A stretch of 64,000 bases of DNA from Ornithinimicrobium sp. F0845 (GTDB lineage Bacteria; Actinomycetota; Actinomycetes; Actinomycetales; Dermatophilaceae). The position numbers and the translations under genes were made by a program. The stretch is taken from assembly GCF_023015765.1 (NCBI RefSeq), contig NZ_JALKAL010000010.1, positions 1-64,000 on the forward strand, in the 5' to 3' direction. The notes under the pieces are model-generated. The model did no database searches. It had not been told where the DNA came from and saw only the letters and a program-made list of their open reading frames with translations. This document shows, piece after piece, positions 36,399 through 44,668 of the stretch (positions are counted from its first letter, which is position 1; every line of letters begins with the position of its first letter).

Positions 36399-37994
36399 AT
36401 GAAGCTCGAACTGCGTGGGATCACCAAGACCTTTGGTCCGCTGGTGGCCAACGACCACATCGACCTGGTGGTCGAGCCGGGTGAGATCCATGCCCTGCTG
36501 GGGGAGAACGGCGCGGGCAAGAGCACGTTGATGAACGTGCTGTACGGCCTCTACGACCCCGACGGCGGGCAGATCCTGCTCGAGGACCGACCGGTCACCT
36601 TCGACGGCCCGGGTGATGCCGTGCGCGCGGGGATCGGCATGGTGCACCAGCACTTCATGCTGGTGCCCGTCTTCACGGTGGCGGAGTCGGTCGCGCTGGG
36701 CTACGAGCCCGCCGGACCGGGCGGCATACTCGATCTGCAGGCCGCCCGGCGCAAGGTCGAGGAGATCTCCGAGCGGTTCGGATTCCACGTCGACCCGGAC
36801 GCCCTGATCGAGGAGCTCCCGGTCGGTGTGCAGCAGCGGGTCGAGATCATCAAGGCGCTCTCCCGCGACGCCAAGGTCCTCATCCTGGACGAGCCCACCG
36901 CGGTGCTGACGCCCCAGGAGACCGACGAGCTGATCAAGATCATGGGTGAGCTCCAGGACGCCGGCACCTCCATCGTGTTCATCACCCACAAGCTGCGCGA
37001 GGTCCGCGCCATCGCGGACCGGATCACCGTCATCCGGCGCGGCAAGGTGGTCGGCGAGGCGAGCCCGGAGTCGACCGAGACCGAGCTGGCCTCGCTCATG
37101 GTCGGCCGCTCGGTGAGCCTGGCCGTGGACAAGACGCCCGCCGAGGTGCACGACAACTCGCTGGTGGTCTCCGACCTGACCGTCCTGAACGGCAGCACCC
37201 CTGTGGTCGACCACGTGAGCTTCACGGTGCAGGGCGGCGAGATCCTGGCGATCGCCGGCGTGCAGGGCAACGGGCAGACCGAGCTCGCCGAGGTCATCCT
37301 CGGCATCGACGAGGCGGCGGCGGGCTCGATCACCCTGGACGGCAAGGAGCTCCTCGGTCTGACCGTCCGGCAGCGACTGCGGGCCGGCATCGGGTTCGTC
37401 CCGGAGGACCGGTCGACCGACGGTGTCGTGTCGAGCTTCTCGATCGCCGAGAACCTCGTTCTCGACCTCTATGACACGGAGCCCTTCGCCAAGGGTGTGT
37501 CGATGTATCCGGCGAGGGTCGCGGAGAACGCCGAGGTGCGCACCCAGGAGTTCGACGTCCGCCTCACCGACATCCAGGACCCCATCTCCACCCTGTCGGG
37601 CGGCAACGCGCAGAAGGTGGTGCTGGCTCGCGAGATGTCCCGACCCCTGCGCCTGCTGGTGGCCTCGCAGCCCACGCGTGGCCTGGACGTCGGGTCCATC
37701 GAGTTCGTGCACAAGCGGATCGTGGCCGAGCGGGACCACGGCACGCCGGTCCTCATCGTCTCCACCGAGCTCGACGAGGTGCTGGCCCTGGCGGACCGCG
37801 TGGCCGTGATGTACCGCGGCCGCATCATCGGCATCGTCGATGCCCGGGAAGCCGGTCCCGCCGGGATCAACCGCGACGTGCTCGGCCTGATGATGGCGGG
37901 CGTCCCGCTGGAGGATGCGGTCCAGCAGGCGGCCAGCCACCAGTCGACGCTGGCCGGCGCCGATGCACTGGCTGACGGAAAGGACCTGACGTGA
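36399..37994 (+). CDS. Nucleoside ABC importer, duplicated ATPase
   Basis: 531 residues with two fused ABC domains. The first has Walker A LLGENGAGKSTLMN, signature LPVGVQQRVEI and Walker B VLILDEPTAVLTP. The second has the variant Walker A IAGVQGNGQTEL, signature LSGGNAQKVVLAREM and Walker B LLVASQPTRGLD, as in the YufO/RbsA-like nucleoside group where the second site is degenerate. ATG 36399 is preceded by AGGAG at short spacing; ATG 36384 is an alternative adding five residues. The stop overlaps the permease start (GTGA). Confidence 0.94.
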   Translation: MKLELRGITKTFGPLVANDHIDLVVEPGEIHALLGENGAGKSTLMNVLYGLYDPDGGQILLEDRPVTFDGPGDAVRAGIGMVHQHFMLVPVFTVAESVALGYEPAGPGGILDLQAARRKVEEISERFGFHVDPDALIEELPVGVQQRVEIIKALSRDAKVLILDEPTAVLTPQETDELIKIMGELQDAGTSIVFITHKLREVRAIADRITVIRRGKVVGEASPESTETELASLMVGRSVSLAVDKTPAEVHDNSLVVSDLTVLNGSTPVVDHVSFTVQGGEILAIAGVQGNGQTELAEVILGIDEAAAGSITLDGKELLGLTVRQRLRAGIGFVPEDRSTDGVVSSFSIAENLVLDLYDTEPFAKGVSMYPARVAENAEVRTQEFDVRLTDIQDPISTLSGGNAQKVVLAREMSRPLRLLVASQPTRGLDVGSIEFVHKRIVAERDHGTPVLIVSTELDEVLALADRVAVMYRGRIIGIVDAREAGPAGINRDVLGLMMAGVPLEDAVQQAASHQSTLAGADALADGKDLT

Positions 37995-39283
37995 CCGAGT
38001 CGAACACCCCGGCTCCCGAATCCACGCCGGAGCAGCCCGCCTCGTCGCCCACGGCCGACCGGGGAGAGGACCCGCGCTCCGGCTCGGCCATCCTGCGCCA
38101 GATCGTCGGGGGCGACGTGGTGATCTCCATCCTGGCGATCATCATCGCCCTCGTGATCGGGGCCGTGCTGATCGCCTTCGCGGACGAGGACGTCGCCGAC
38201 TCGATCAGCTACGTCTTCGCCCGCCCCAGCGATTTCCTCGGCTCCGCCTGGAGCGCGGTGTCCGACGCCTACATCGCCCTGTTCCGGGGTGCCATCTTCG
38301 ACTTCCAGGCCGACACGTTCAACCGCGCCGTCCGCCCGATCACCGAGTCGATGACCTTCGCGACGCCGCTGATCCTCGCCGGGCTGGGCATCGCGGTGGG
38401 CTTCCGCGCCGGGCTGTTCAACATCGGTGCGCAGGGCCAGATCATCGTGGGCGCCATCGTGGCCGCCTACCTCGGCTTCGCCTTCGACCTGCCGCCGGTG
38501 CTGCACGTGCTGCTCTGCGTCCTCGGTGGCGCCCTCGGCGGCGCGCTGTGGGGTTTCATCCCGGGCATCCTGAAGGCCCGCACCGGCGCCAACGAGGTGA
38601 TCGTGACGATCATGCTCAACTGGATCGCGGTCTACCTCGTCGCCTACGTCCTCACGTTGGGCAAGTTCAACGCGAGCGGCACGGGACTGCGCAGCCCTCA
38701 GATCGGCCCCAACGCCGGCTACCCGTCACTGATCCCCGACTTCCTGGTGCCGGGCAACACCTTCCGCCTGCACTGGGGCTTCGTGGTGGCGATCCTGGCC
38801 ACCGTCTTCGTCTGGTGGCTGCTGGAGCGCTCGACGATCGGCTTCGAGATCCGGGCGGCGGGAGCCAACCCGCACGCCGCCCGCACCGCGGGGATGTCGG
38901 TGGGGCGCATCACCGTGCTGACGATGGTGATCGCCGGAACCCTGGCTGGCCTCGCCGCCACCTCACAGGTACTGGTCGACGGAGGGTCCCTGACAGCCGG
39001 CGTCGCCGCGACCTACGGCTTCGACGCGATCACGGTGGCCCTGCTGGGGCGGTCCAAACCCCTGGGCACCTTCATCGCCGGGCTCCTCTTCGGGGCCTTC
39101 CAGGCCGGCGGCACCCTCATGCAGTCAGTGACCTCGACGCCGATCGACATCGTCTTCGTCGTCCAGTCCGTCATCGTCCTGCTGATCGCCGCCCCGCCCC
39201 TGGTCCGGGCGATCTTCCGACTCCCTGACCCCGACGCATCGCCCAAGAAGGTCCGGGCCACAACGAAGGAGGCCGCAGCGTGA
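37991..39283 (+). CDS. Nucleoside ABC importer permease 1
   Basis: 430 residues. A Pro/Ser/Thr-rich cytosolic N terminus precedes about nine membrane helices. Family motifs of the branched-chain/BMP-type permeases are seen: FNIGAQGQIIVGAI, TGANEVIVTIMLNW and GFEIRAAGANPHAARTAGM. GTG 37991 overlaps the ATPase stop, and the stop overlaps permease 2, so translation is coupled along the operon. Confidence 0.93.
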   Translation: MTESNTPAPESTPEQPASSPTADRGEDPRSGSAILRQIVGGDVVISILAIIIALVIGAVLIAFADEDVADSISYVFARPSDFLGSAWSAVSDAYIALFRGAIFDFQADTFNRAVRPITESMTFATPLILAGLGIAVGFRAGLFNIGAQGQIIVGAIVAAYLGFAFDLPPVLHVLLCVLGGALGGALWGFIPGILKARTGANEVIVTIMLNWIAVYLVAYVLTLGKFNASGTGLRSPQIGPNAGYPSLIPDFLVPGNTFRLHWGFVVAILATVFVWWLLERSTIGFEIRAAGANPHAARTAGMSVGRITVLTMVIAGTLAGLAATSQVLVDGGSLTAGVAATYGFDAITVALLGRSKPLGTFIAGLLFGAFQAGGTLMQSVTSTPIDIVFVVQSVIVLLIAAPPLVRAIFRLPDPDASPKKVRATTKEAAA

Positions 39284-40599
39284 GCACGCCAGTCATCCCG
39301 GTGACCGCGGGCACCCCCGGCGACGAGCTTCCCGGCGCCGCCGTGCTCGGGAAGATCTCCTACCGGATCCCGATCACCTACGCCGTCCTGGCCCTCGCCG
39401 CCCTCCTGGGACTGGTGGGGACCATGATCGGGCGGGAGGGCGTGTGGAGCCAGGAGACCGAGTTCCAGTCCAGGTACGGCGACCAGTGGTTCACGATCCC
39501 CAACTTCAGCGTGCCCTCGATGCTGACCGTGATCGTGCTGACCGTCGTCCTGATCGCGGCGGCGGTCTACGGCTACCTGCTGACCCGTGACCGTCGGACG
39601 GCGCCACTGTGGCTGCACATCGTCGTGGGCCTGGCCTTCGTGCTCGCGTTCCTCACCTGGGCCGGCGCGGGCAAGACCTCGGTGATCCCGGTGACCTCGC
39701 TGCTGGCGGGTGCACTGGCCCTGTCGGTGCCGCTGATCTTCGGCGCCATGTCCGGCGTGATTTGCGAGCGTTCGGGCATCATCAACATCGCCATCGAGGG
39801 GCAGCTCCTCTTCGGTGCCTTCGCGGCCGCCGTCGTCGCCTCGCTCCTCACCGCCCCCTACCTCGGTCTCATCGCGGCCCCCATCGCCGGTGGCCTGGTC
39901 GGCGCGCTGCTGGCCTGGTTCGCGGTGTCCTACCAGGTCAACCAGATCATCATCGGTGTGGTGCTCAACACGCTGGTGCTGGGCCTGACCAGCTTCTTCT
40001 TCTCCACGCTGCTCGCTGACAACGCCTCGACGTGGAACGCGCGCCAGCCGCTCGGGGTGATCGAGATCCCCCTGCTGAGCCAGATCCCCATCCTGGGTCC
40101 GGTGCTGTTCCGGCAGACCATCCTGGTCTACCTGATGTATGTCACGGTCATCGTCCTGCAGATCATGCTGTTCCGCAGCCGCTGGGGACTGCGCACCCGG
40201 GCCGTGGGCGAGCACCCCAAGGCCGCCGACACGGTGGGCATCCACGTCAACAAGCGACGGGTGTGGAACACGATCCTCGGAGGTGCGGTCGCCGGTCTGG
40301 GCGGTGCCTTCTTCACGGTCGGCAGCGGGCTGGCCTTCGGCCGGGAGATGTCCGCCGGCAACGGCTTCATCGCCCTCGCCGCGATGATCCTGGGCAAGTG
40401 GAACCCGACGGGGGCGCTGGTGGCGGCCCTGCTATTCGGCTTCTCCAAGAACCTCGGCAACGTCCTGGGCACCATCGGCTCGCCGATGCCGTCCCAGCTC
40501 CTGGCCATGCTGCCCTACGTCATCACGATCTTCGCGGTCGCGGGGCTCGTCGGCCGGGTGCGGGCACCTGCCGCCGAGGGCATCCCCTACACCAAGTGA
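39280..40599 (+). CDS. Nucleoside ABC importer permease 2
   Basis: 439 residues with about ten membrane helices. Conserved parts are CERSGIINIAIEGQLLFGAF, YQVNQIIIGVVLNTLVLG and GLRTRAVGEHPKAADTVGI. The N-terminal 150 residues contain extra helices before the core. GTG 39280 overlaps permease 1 (GTGA). cdd follows after ten bases, linking uptake to nucleoside breakdown. Confidence 0.93.
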   Translation: MSTPVIPVTAGTPGDELPGAAVLGKISYRIPITYAVLALAALLGLVGTMIGREGVWSQETEFQSRYGDQWFTIPNFSVPSMLTVIVLTVVLIAAAVYGYLLTRDRRTAPLWLHIVVGLAFVLAFLTWAGAGKTSVIPVTSLLAGALALSVPLIFGAMSGVICERSGIINIAIEGQLLFGAFAAAVVASLLTAPYLGLIAAPIAGGLVGALLAWFAVSYQVNQIIIGVVLNTLVLGLTSFFFSTLLADNASTWNARQPLGVIEIPLLSQIPILGPVLFRQTILVYLMYVTVIVLQIMLFRSRWGLRTRAVGEHPKAADTVGIHVNKRRVWNTILGGAVAGLGGAFFTVGSGLAFGREMSAGNGFIALAAMILGKWNPTGALVAALLFGFSKNLGNVLGTIGSPMPSQLLAMLPYVITIFAVAGLVGRVRAPAAEGIPYTK

Positions 40600-40609
40600 G
40601 GTCGTGCTG

Positions 40610-41008
40610 ATGGAGACCCCCGGGGTCGACTGGGACGCGCTGCGGGCTCGTGCGATCGAGTTGATGGAGCGCGCCTACGCGCCCTACTCCGGCTATCCCG
40701 TGGGCGTGGCCGGTCTGGTCGACGACGGGCGGGTGGTCGGCGGTTGCAACGTCGAGAACGCCGGCTACGGCGTGACGCTCTGCGCGGAGTGCGGCATGGT
40801 TTCGGAGCTGGTCGCCACGGGCGGCGGACGCCTGGTGGCCGTGTCGTGCGTCAACCATGCGGGCGCGACGATCATGCCGTGCGGGCGGTGCCGCCAGCTC
40901 ATCTGGGAGCACGGCGGCGCCGAGTGTCTGCTTGCGACGCCCGAGGGTGTGCTCCCGATGTCGCAGGTGCTGCCCCAGGCGTTCGGGCCGGAGGCGCTGG
41001 CACAGTGA
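40610..41008 (+). CDS. cdd: Cytidine deaminase
   Basis: 132 residues, the tetrameric type. The zinc and catalytic residues are Cys58 and Glu60 in GVTLCAECG and the pair in PCGRCRQLIWE. The substrate loop is CNVENAGYG. It converts cytidine and deoxycytidine to uridine forms. ATG 40610 is chosen because GAGG lies eight bases upstream. It closes the importer operon; its stop codon abuts that of the converging gene (TGATCA), leaving no intergenic space. Confidence 0.95.
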   Translation: METPGVDWDALRARAIELMERAYAPYSGYPVGVAGLVDDGRVVGGCNVENAGYGVTLCAECGMVSELVATGGGRLVAVSCVNHAGATIMPCGRCRQLIWEHGGAECLLATPEGVLPMSQVLPQAFGPEALAQ

Positions 41009-41785
41009 TCAGCTGCCGCTGAGCAGGCACTCCTGCGGCAGGCCGGCCGCCAGCATCCTGGTCGCCTGGACGCCGTCTGCGGCGATGAACAGTGCGGTCC
41101 CTCCGATGCCCCGGACCTTCTCGTGGACCGCCTTGACCGTCCCGGCGTCGATGGCCATCCGGCCCTCGGCCGGCGGGATGAACGTCTGCTCGGCGGGCGG
41201 GGTGGCGTTCGCGGGCGGGGTGGCGTTCGGGGCCGTGGCGCCGTTCGCTGGTGGGGTGTCGTCCGGTGCCGTGGCGCCGACCGGGGTCGTTTCGGGTCCG
41301 TCCGCGGCGCTCTTGCGTGCGACCCGGGCCGGGTCCAGCGGCTCGTGGCTCATCGCGCGGGCCAGCTCGTCCATGATCGTGCGGTCGTCCGCCCGGCCAC
41401 GTTCGGGCGCCGCGAAGATCACTTCCCCGTCGCGGACCTGATAACGCTGGACGGCGAGGCTCGCCTCCTTGTCCCGGTTGAAGGTGGTGTAGGCGATGGC
41501 CTCACCCTCCTCCTGACCCGGCACGTCCGCCGTCTCCGCGCGTGCCGGGAGGTTGGCCTGGGCGGCGATGACCAGCATCTGCGGGGCGAGCCCGATGGCC
41601 AGCGTGGGGGCGAAGGTGAGCGCGGCGGCCATGCGTGGCGCGGTCACGACGGCGAGAACGCGGTCGTCGCGGAGCGCGATCAGCGACACCGGCATCGTGG
41701 TCTCTCCACCCGGCTGGTGGAGGGAACGGCGCTTGAGGTCCTGCACCGCGGGGACGATCTGCTTCATGGCCTGGGCGAGTTTCAC
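41009..41785 (-). CDS. Conserved hypothetical protein with Pro/Ala-rich insert
   Basis: About 258 residues, not recognised. Residues 1-130 look like a compact domain with a hydrophobic stretch (AAALTFAPTLAIGLAPQMLVI) and charged strands (TFNRDKEASLAVQRYQVRDG). A low-complexity insert repeats ATAP/NATPPAN-like units near 165-190. The C-terminal domain includes HEKVRGIGGTALFIAADGVQ and ends QECLLSGS. The start could be GTG 41803, 41791 or 41785, or ATG 41767; none has a Shine-Dalgarno sequence. No signal peptide. It faces cdd and breaks the usual cdd-deoA neighbourhood. Confidence 0.65.
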   Translation of the reverse strand: MKLAQAMKQIVPAVQDLKRRSLHQPGGETTMPVSLIALRDDRVLAVVTAPRMAAALTFAPTLAIGLAPQMLVIAAQANLPARAETADVPGQEEGEAIAYTTFNRDKEASLAVQRYQVRDGEVIFAAPERGRADDRTIMDELARAMSHEPLDPARVARKSAADGPETTPVGATAPDDTPPANGATAPNATPPANATPPAEQTFIPPAEGRMAIDAGTVKAVHEKVRGIGGTALFIAADGVQATRMLAAGLPQECLLSGS

Positions 41786-41833
41786 GGGCACAGGATCGCA
41801 CACCCCCAGGCGGCGGACGCGATCGTCGCGCCG

Positions 41834-42334
41834 CTAGAGATCGTCTAGCGCGTGCCGGGAGTAGGGCACGCTCATGTGACCCTCCGGATCGAGCACGCCC
41901 AGGAGCGCCTCGGTGATCTCGCCCAGCTGGGTCACCTGTTCGGGCGTGAGCGCGTCGAAGACCAGGCTGCGGACCTGCTCGACGTGCTCCGGGGCGGTGA
42001 CGAGGACCTTGTCCCAGCCGACCTCGGTGAGACGGGCCATCGTCACCCGCCGGTCGTCGTGGGCTGTCGTGCGCTGCAGGAGCCCGCGCGCCTCCAGACG
42101 CCGTGCCACGTGTGAGAGGCGAGGGAGGGTCGCGTTGGTGCGCACCGCGAGCTCGCTCATCCGTAGGGAACGCTCGGGCGCCTCCGACAGCATCGCCAGC
42201 ACGTAGTACTCGAAGTAGGTCAGGTCTGCCACCCGTCGCAGGTGGGAGTCGAGCTGGGCGGGCAGCAGCTCCAGGACGGCGACCATGCGCACCCAGACCC
42301 GTAGGTCCTGGTCGTCCAGCCAACGGGTGGTCAT
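41834..42334 (-). CDS. MarR-family transcriptional regulator
   Basis: 166 residues. The winged helix-turn-helix is visible at LTYFEYYVLAMLSEAPERSLRMSE..ATLPRLSHVARRLEARGLLQR, with the wing DDRRVTMARLTEVG (shown in parts). It begins MTTRWLDDQDLRVWVRMV, as in dimeric MarR repressors. It is divergent from an F420-dependent reductase gene, and the AT-rich gap holds two palindromes, so it probably represses that gene and itself. ATG 42334 overlaps the stop of an eight-codon upstream ORF. Confidence 0.93.
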   Translation of the reverse strand: MTTRWLDDQDLRVWVRMVAVLELLPAQLDSHLRRVADLTYFEYYVLAMLSEAPERSLRMSELAVRTNATLPRLSHVARRLEARGLLQRTTAHDDRRVTMARLTEVGWDKVLVTAPEHVEQVRSLVFDALTPEQVTQLGEITEALLGVLDPEGHMSVPYSRHALDDL

Positions 42335-42357
42335 CGGTCGGATCCGTGTGTGGCCAT
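42331..42357 (-). CDS. Eight-codon leaderless upstream ORF before marR
   Basis: ATG 42357 starts the frame MATHGSDR-stop. The stop TGA overlaps the ATG of the marR gene (ATGA). A TAGGGT -10 element lies six bases before this ATG, so the mRNA would begin at the upstream ORF. MarR would then be made by termination-reinitiation. Inferred from sequence layout only. Confidence 0.5.
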   Translation of the reverse strand: MATHGSDR

Positions 42358-42377
42358 GATCACACCCTAGCGCAGAG

Positions 42378-42432
42378 GTTGTGGGAACAACCAACTCCCG
42401 TCCAGTGTATTAATTGATAGAACAACTAATAC
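42378..42432. promoter_or_regulatory. Candidate MarR operators
   Basis: Two inverted repeats lie in an unusually AT-rich gap: GTTGT-GGGA-ACAAC at 42378-42391 and GTATTA...TAATAC at 42407-42432 (6-bp arms, 26 bp overall, with TTGAT and AACAA inside). Both are of the size bound by MarR dimers. They sit between the marR promoter and the reductase gene. Confidence 0.5.
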
Positions 42433-42448
42433 GAGAGGAAGTCCCCAC

Positions 42449-43024
42449 ATGACACACATCTCCATCATCGGCACCGGCGCGATGGCTCAGGCGATCTCCG
42501 GCATCGTCACCAAGGGTGGCAACACCGTCGAGCTGCTCGGCCAGTCCGACGCCGCGCGGTCGATCACCGGCGACATCGTGGTGCTCGCCGTTCCGTACCC
42601 CGCGGTGGACCAGGTCATCGCCGAGCGTCCCGGCCAGTTCGACGGGAAGATCGTCGTCGACATCACGAATCCGCTGAACTTCGAGACCTTCGACTCCCTC
42701 GTCGTCCCGGCGGAGGGGTCCGCGGCTCAGGTCATCGCCGAGAAGCTGCCGAACTCCACGGTGCTCAAGGCGTTCAACACCACGTTCGCCGGGACTCTCG
42801 CCTCCGGGGCGGTCGGTCCGCTGCCCACGACCGTGCTCATCGCCGGTGACGACAGCGACGCCAAGGCCACCCTGTCCGGGATCGTCAGCGCCGGTGGCGT
42901 GAAGGCCGTCGACGCAGGCGCCCTCAAGCGTGCGCGGGAGATGGAGGCCCTTGGCTTCCTGCAGCTGACCCTCGCCGCGAGCGAGCGCATCTCCTGGACC
43001 GGCGGCTTCGGCGTCGCCGCCTGA
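42449..43024 (+). CDS. NADPH-dependent F420 reductase-like oxidoreductase
   Basis: 191 residues. The N-terminal Rossmann loop is IIGTGAMAQAISG, followed by VVLAVPYPAVDQV, VDITNPLNF and VLKAFNTTFAGTL, the pattern of the F420-dependent NADP oxidoreductase family (npdG/fno-like). A C-terminal helix region ends WTGGFGVAA. Distinct from the classical enzyme, it is short, so use of F420 is likely but not proven. ATG 42449 follows GAGAGGAAG. It is probably controlled by the divergent MarR. Confidence 0.85.
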   Translation: MTHISIIGTGAMAQAISGIVTKGGNTVELLGQSDAARSITGDIVVLAVPYPAVDQVIAERPGQFDGKIVVDITNPLNFETFDSLVVPAEGSAAQVIAEKLPNSTVLKAFNTTFAGTLASGAVGPLPTTVLIAGDDSDAKATLSGIVSAGGVKAVDAGALKRAREMEALGFLQLTLAASERISWTGGFGVAA

Positions 43025-43127
43025 CCGTCCTCACCGCCGCGTGCCGTCGTCCTCCGGGGCGGCGGCACGCTGTCGTATGCCGTCGCTCACCCTGCCGATT
43101 TCCCTCCCGGTGAGGTTGGATGGGGTG

Positions 43128-44423
43128 GTGAGCGAATCCTTCGACACCGTCGACATCATCCGGGCCAAGCGGGACGGGCAGCAGCTGACCAGCGAGCAGA
43201 TCGCCTGGACGATCGATGCCTACACCCGCGGGGTGGTCGCGGACGAGCAGATGTCTGCCCTCGCGATGGCGATCCTGCTCAACGGGATGGACCGCCGCGA
43301 GATCAGTGACTGGACGGCCGCGATGATCGCCTCGGGGGAGCGGATGGACTTCAGCTCCCTCAGTCGTCCGACGGCGGACAAGCACTCGACCGGCGGCGTG
43401 GGTGACAAGATCACTCTTCCTCTGGCCCCGCTCGTGGCGGCCTGCGGCGTCGCGGTGCCGCAACTCTCCGGGCGCGGGCTCGGCCACACCGGCGGCACGC
43501 TCGACAAGCTGGAGTCCATCCCGGGCTGGCGCGCGGATCTGTCCAACGAGGAGATGCTGGCCCAGCTTGAGGAGGTCGGCGCGGTGATCTGCGCTGCTGG
43601 GTCCGGTCTGGCCCCGGCCGACAAGCGGCTCTACGCCCTGCGCGACGTCACCGGCACCGTCGAGGCGATCCCGCTCATCGCCTCCTCGATCATGAGCAAG
43701 AAGATCGCCGAGGGCACCGGAGCCCTCGTGCTCGACGTCAAGGTCGGCTCCGGCGCCTTCATGAAGGACCAGGAGCAGGCCACCGAGCTCGCGCGCACGA
43801 TGGTCGAGCTGGGGACGGACGCCGGTGTGCACACGGTGGCGCTGCTCACCGACATGTCCGTCCCGCTCGGCCTGACGGCCGGCAACGCGCTGGAGGTCCG
43901 CGAGAGCGTCGAGGTGCTCGCGGGCGGGGGTCCGCCCGATGTCGTCGAGCTGACCGTGGCCCTGGCTCGCGAGATGCTCGCCGGCGCGGGCAAGGACGAC
44001 GTCGACCCCGCCGAGGCGCTCGCGGGCGGTCGTGCCATGGACACGTGGCGGGCCATGATCTCGGCCCAGGGCGGTGACCCCGATGCGGCGCTGCCCCGCG
44101 CGAGGGAGACCCAGCAGGTGGTGGCCGACGCGGACGGGGTCCTCACCCGTCTGGATGCGTTCCAGGTCGGTGTCGCTGCCTGGCGTCTCGGCGCGGGCCG
44201 AGCCCGCAAGGAGGACCCGGTCCAGGCAGGCGCGGGAGTCGAGTGGCACGCCCGCCCCGGCGACACGGTACGCGCGGGCCAGCCGTTGCTGACGCTGCAC
44301 ACCGACACCCCGGAGCGGTTCGACCGAGCCCTCGACGCGCTCAAGGGGGCCTGGCAGATCGAGGCCGAGCACACGGCATACTCCCCGGGGCCCCTGGTGA
44401 TCGATCGCGTCGCGGCGGAGTAG
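43128..44423 (+). CDS. deoA: Thymidine/pyrimidine-nucleoside phosphorylase
   Basis: 431 residues. Glycosyltransferase family 3 nucleoside phosphorylase with the phosphate-binding KHSTGGVGDKITLPLAPL and the signature SGRGLGHTGGTLDKLESIPG. The C-terminal domain is PYNP-like. It cleaves thymidine or uridine with phosphate. GTG 43128 is chosen by homology (the mature start reads VSESFDTVDIIRAKRDG); the 29-residue extension upstream is rejected. Functionally it belongs with the importer and cdd, from which it is separated by about 2 kb of unrelated genes. Confidence 0.95.
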   Translation: MSESFDTVDIIRAKRDGQQLTSEQIAWTIDAYTRGVVADEQMSALAMAILLNGMDRREISDWTAAMIASGERMDFSSLSRPTADKHSTGGVGDKITLPLAPLVAACGVAVPQLSGRGLGHTGGTLDKLESIPGWRADLSNEEMLAQLEEVGAVICAAGSGLAPADKRLYALRDVTGTVEAIPLIASSIMSKKIAEGTGALVLDVKVGSGAFMKDQEQATELARTMVELGTDAGVHTVALLTDMSVPLGLTAGNALEVRESVEVLAGGGPPDVVELTVALAREMLAGAGKDDVDPAEALAGGRAMDTWRAMISAQGGDPDAALPRARETQQVVADADGVLTRLDAFQVGVAAWRLGAGRARKEDPVQAGAGVEWHARPGDTVRAGQPLLTLHTDTPERFDRALDALKGAWQIEAEHTAYSPGPLVIDRVAAE

Positions 44424-44477
44424 CGACGCTCGTGCCACTGTCGTGGCTTCGATGGTCAGGGCGGACGTTATAACAAG

Positions 44478-44505
44478 TTGGTTACGACTTTACCATTTCT
44501 AGACT
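44478..44505 (+). promoter_or_regulatory. Promoter candidate for the giant surface protein
   Basis: TTGGTT at 44478-44483 and TAGACT at 44500-44505 with 16-bp spacing, in a locally AT-rich patch. A perfect palindrome GTTATAAC lies at 44467-44474. The transcript would have a leader of about 155 bases before the ATG at 44669. Confidence 0.5.
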
Positions 44506-44668
44506 TTTTCGACGTAAAGCCAATAGCCTGCTCGCGTGGCGCACAGGCAGCGCCGCCGGAGTTTCCCTGTGTGTGAGCGCTTCTGTCCGTCACCGGGATA
44601 CCCCAGTTATGCAGGCTCGGTGTGGGGACGCCAGTCCTTGCGTTGGGCCACCCCGATGAGGAGAGCCC

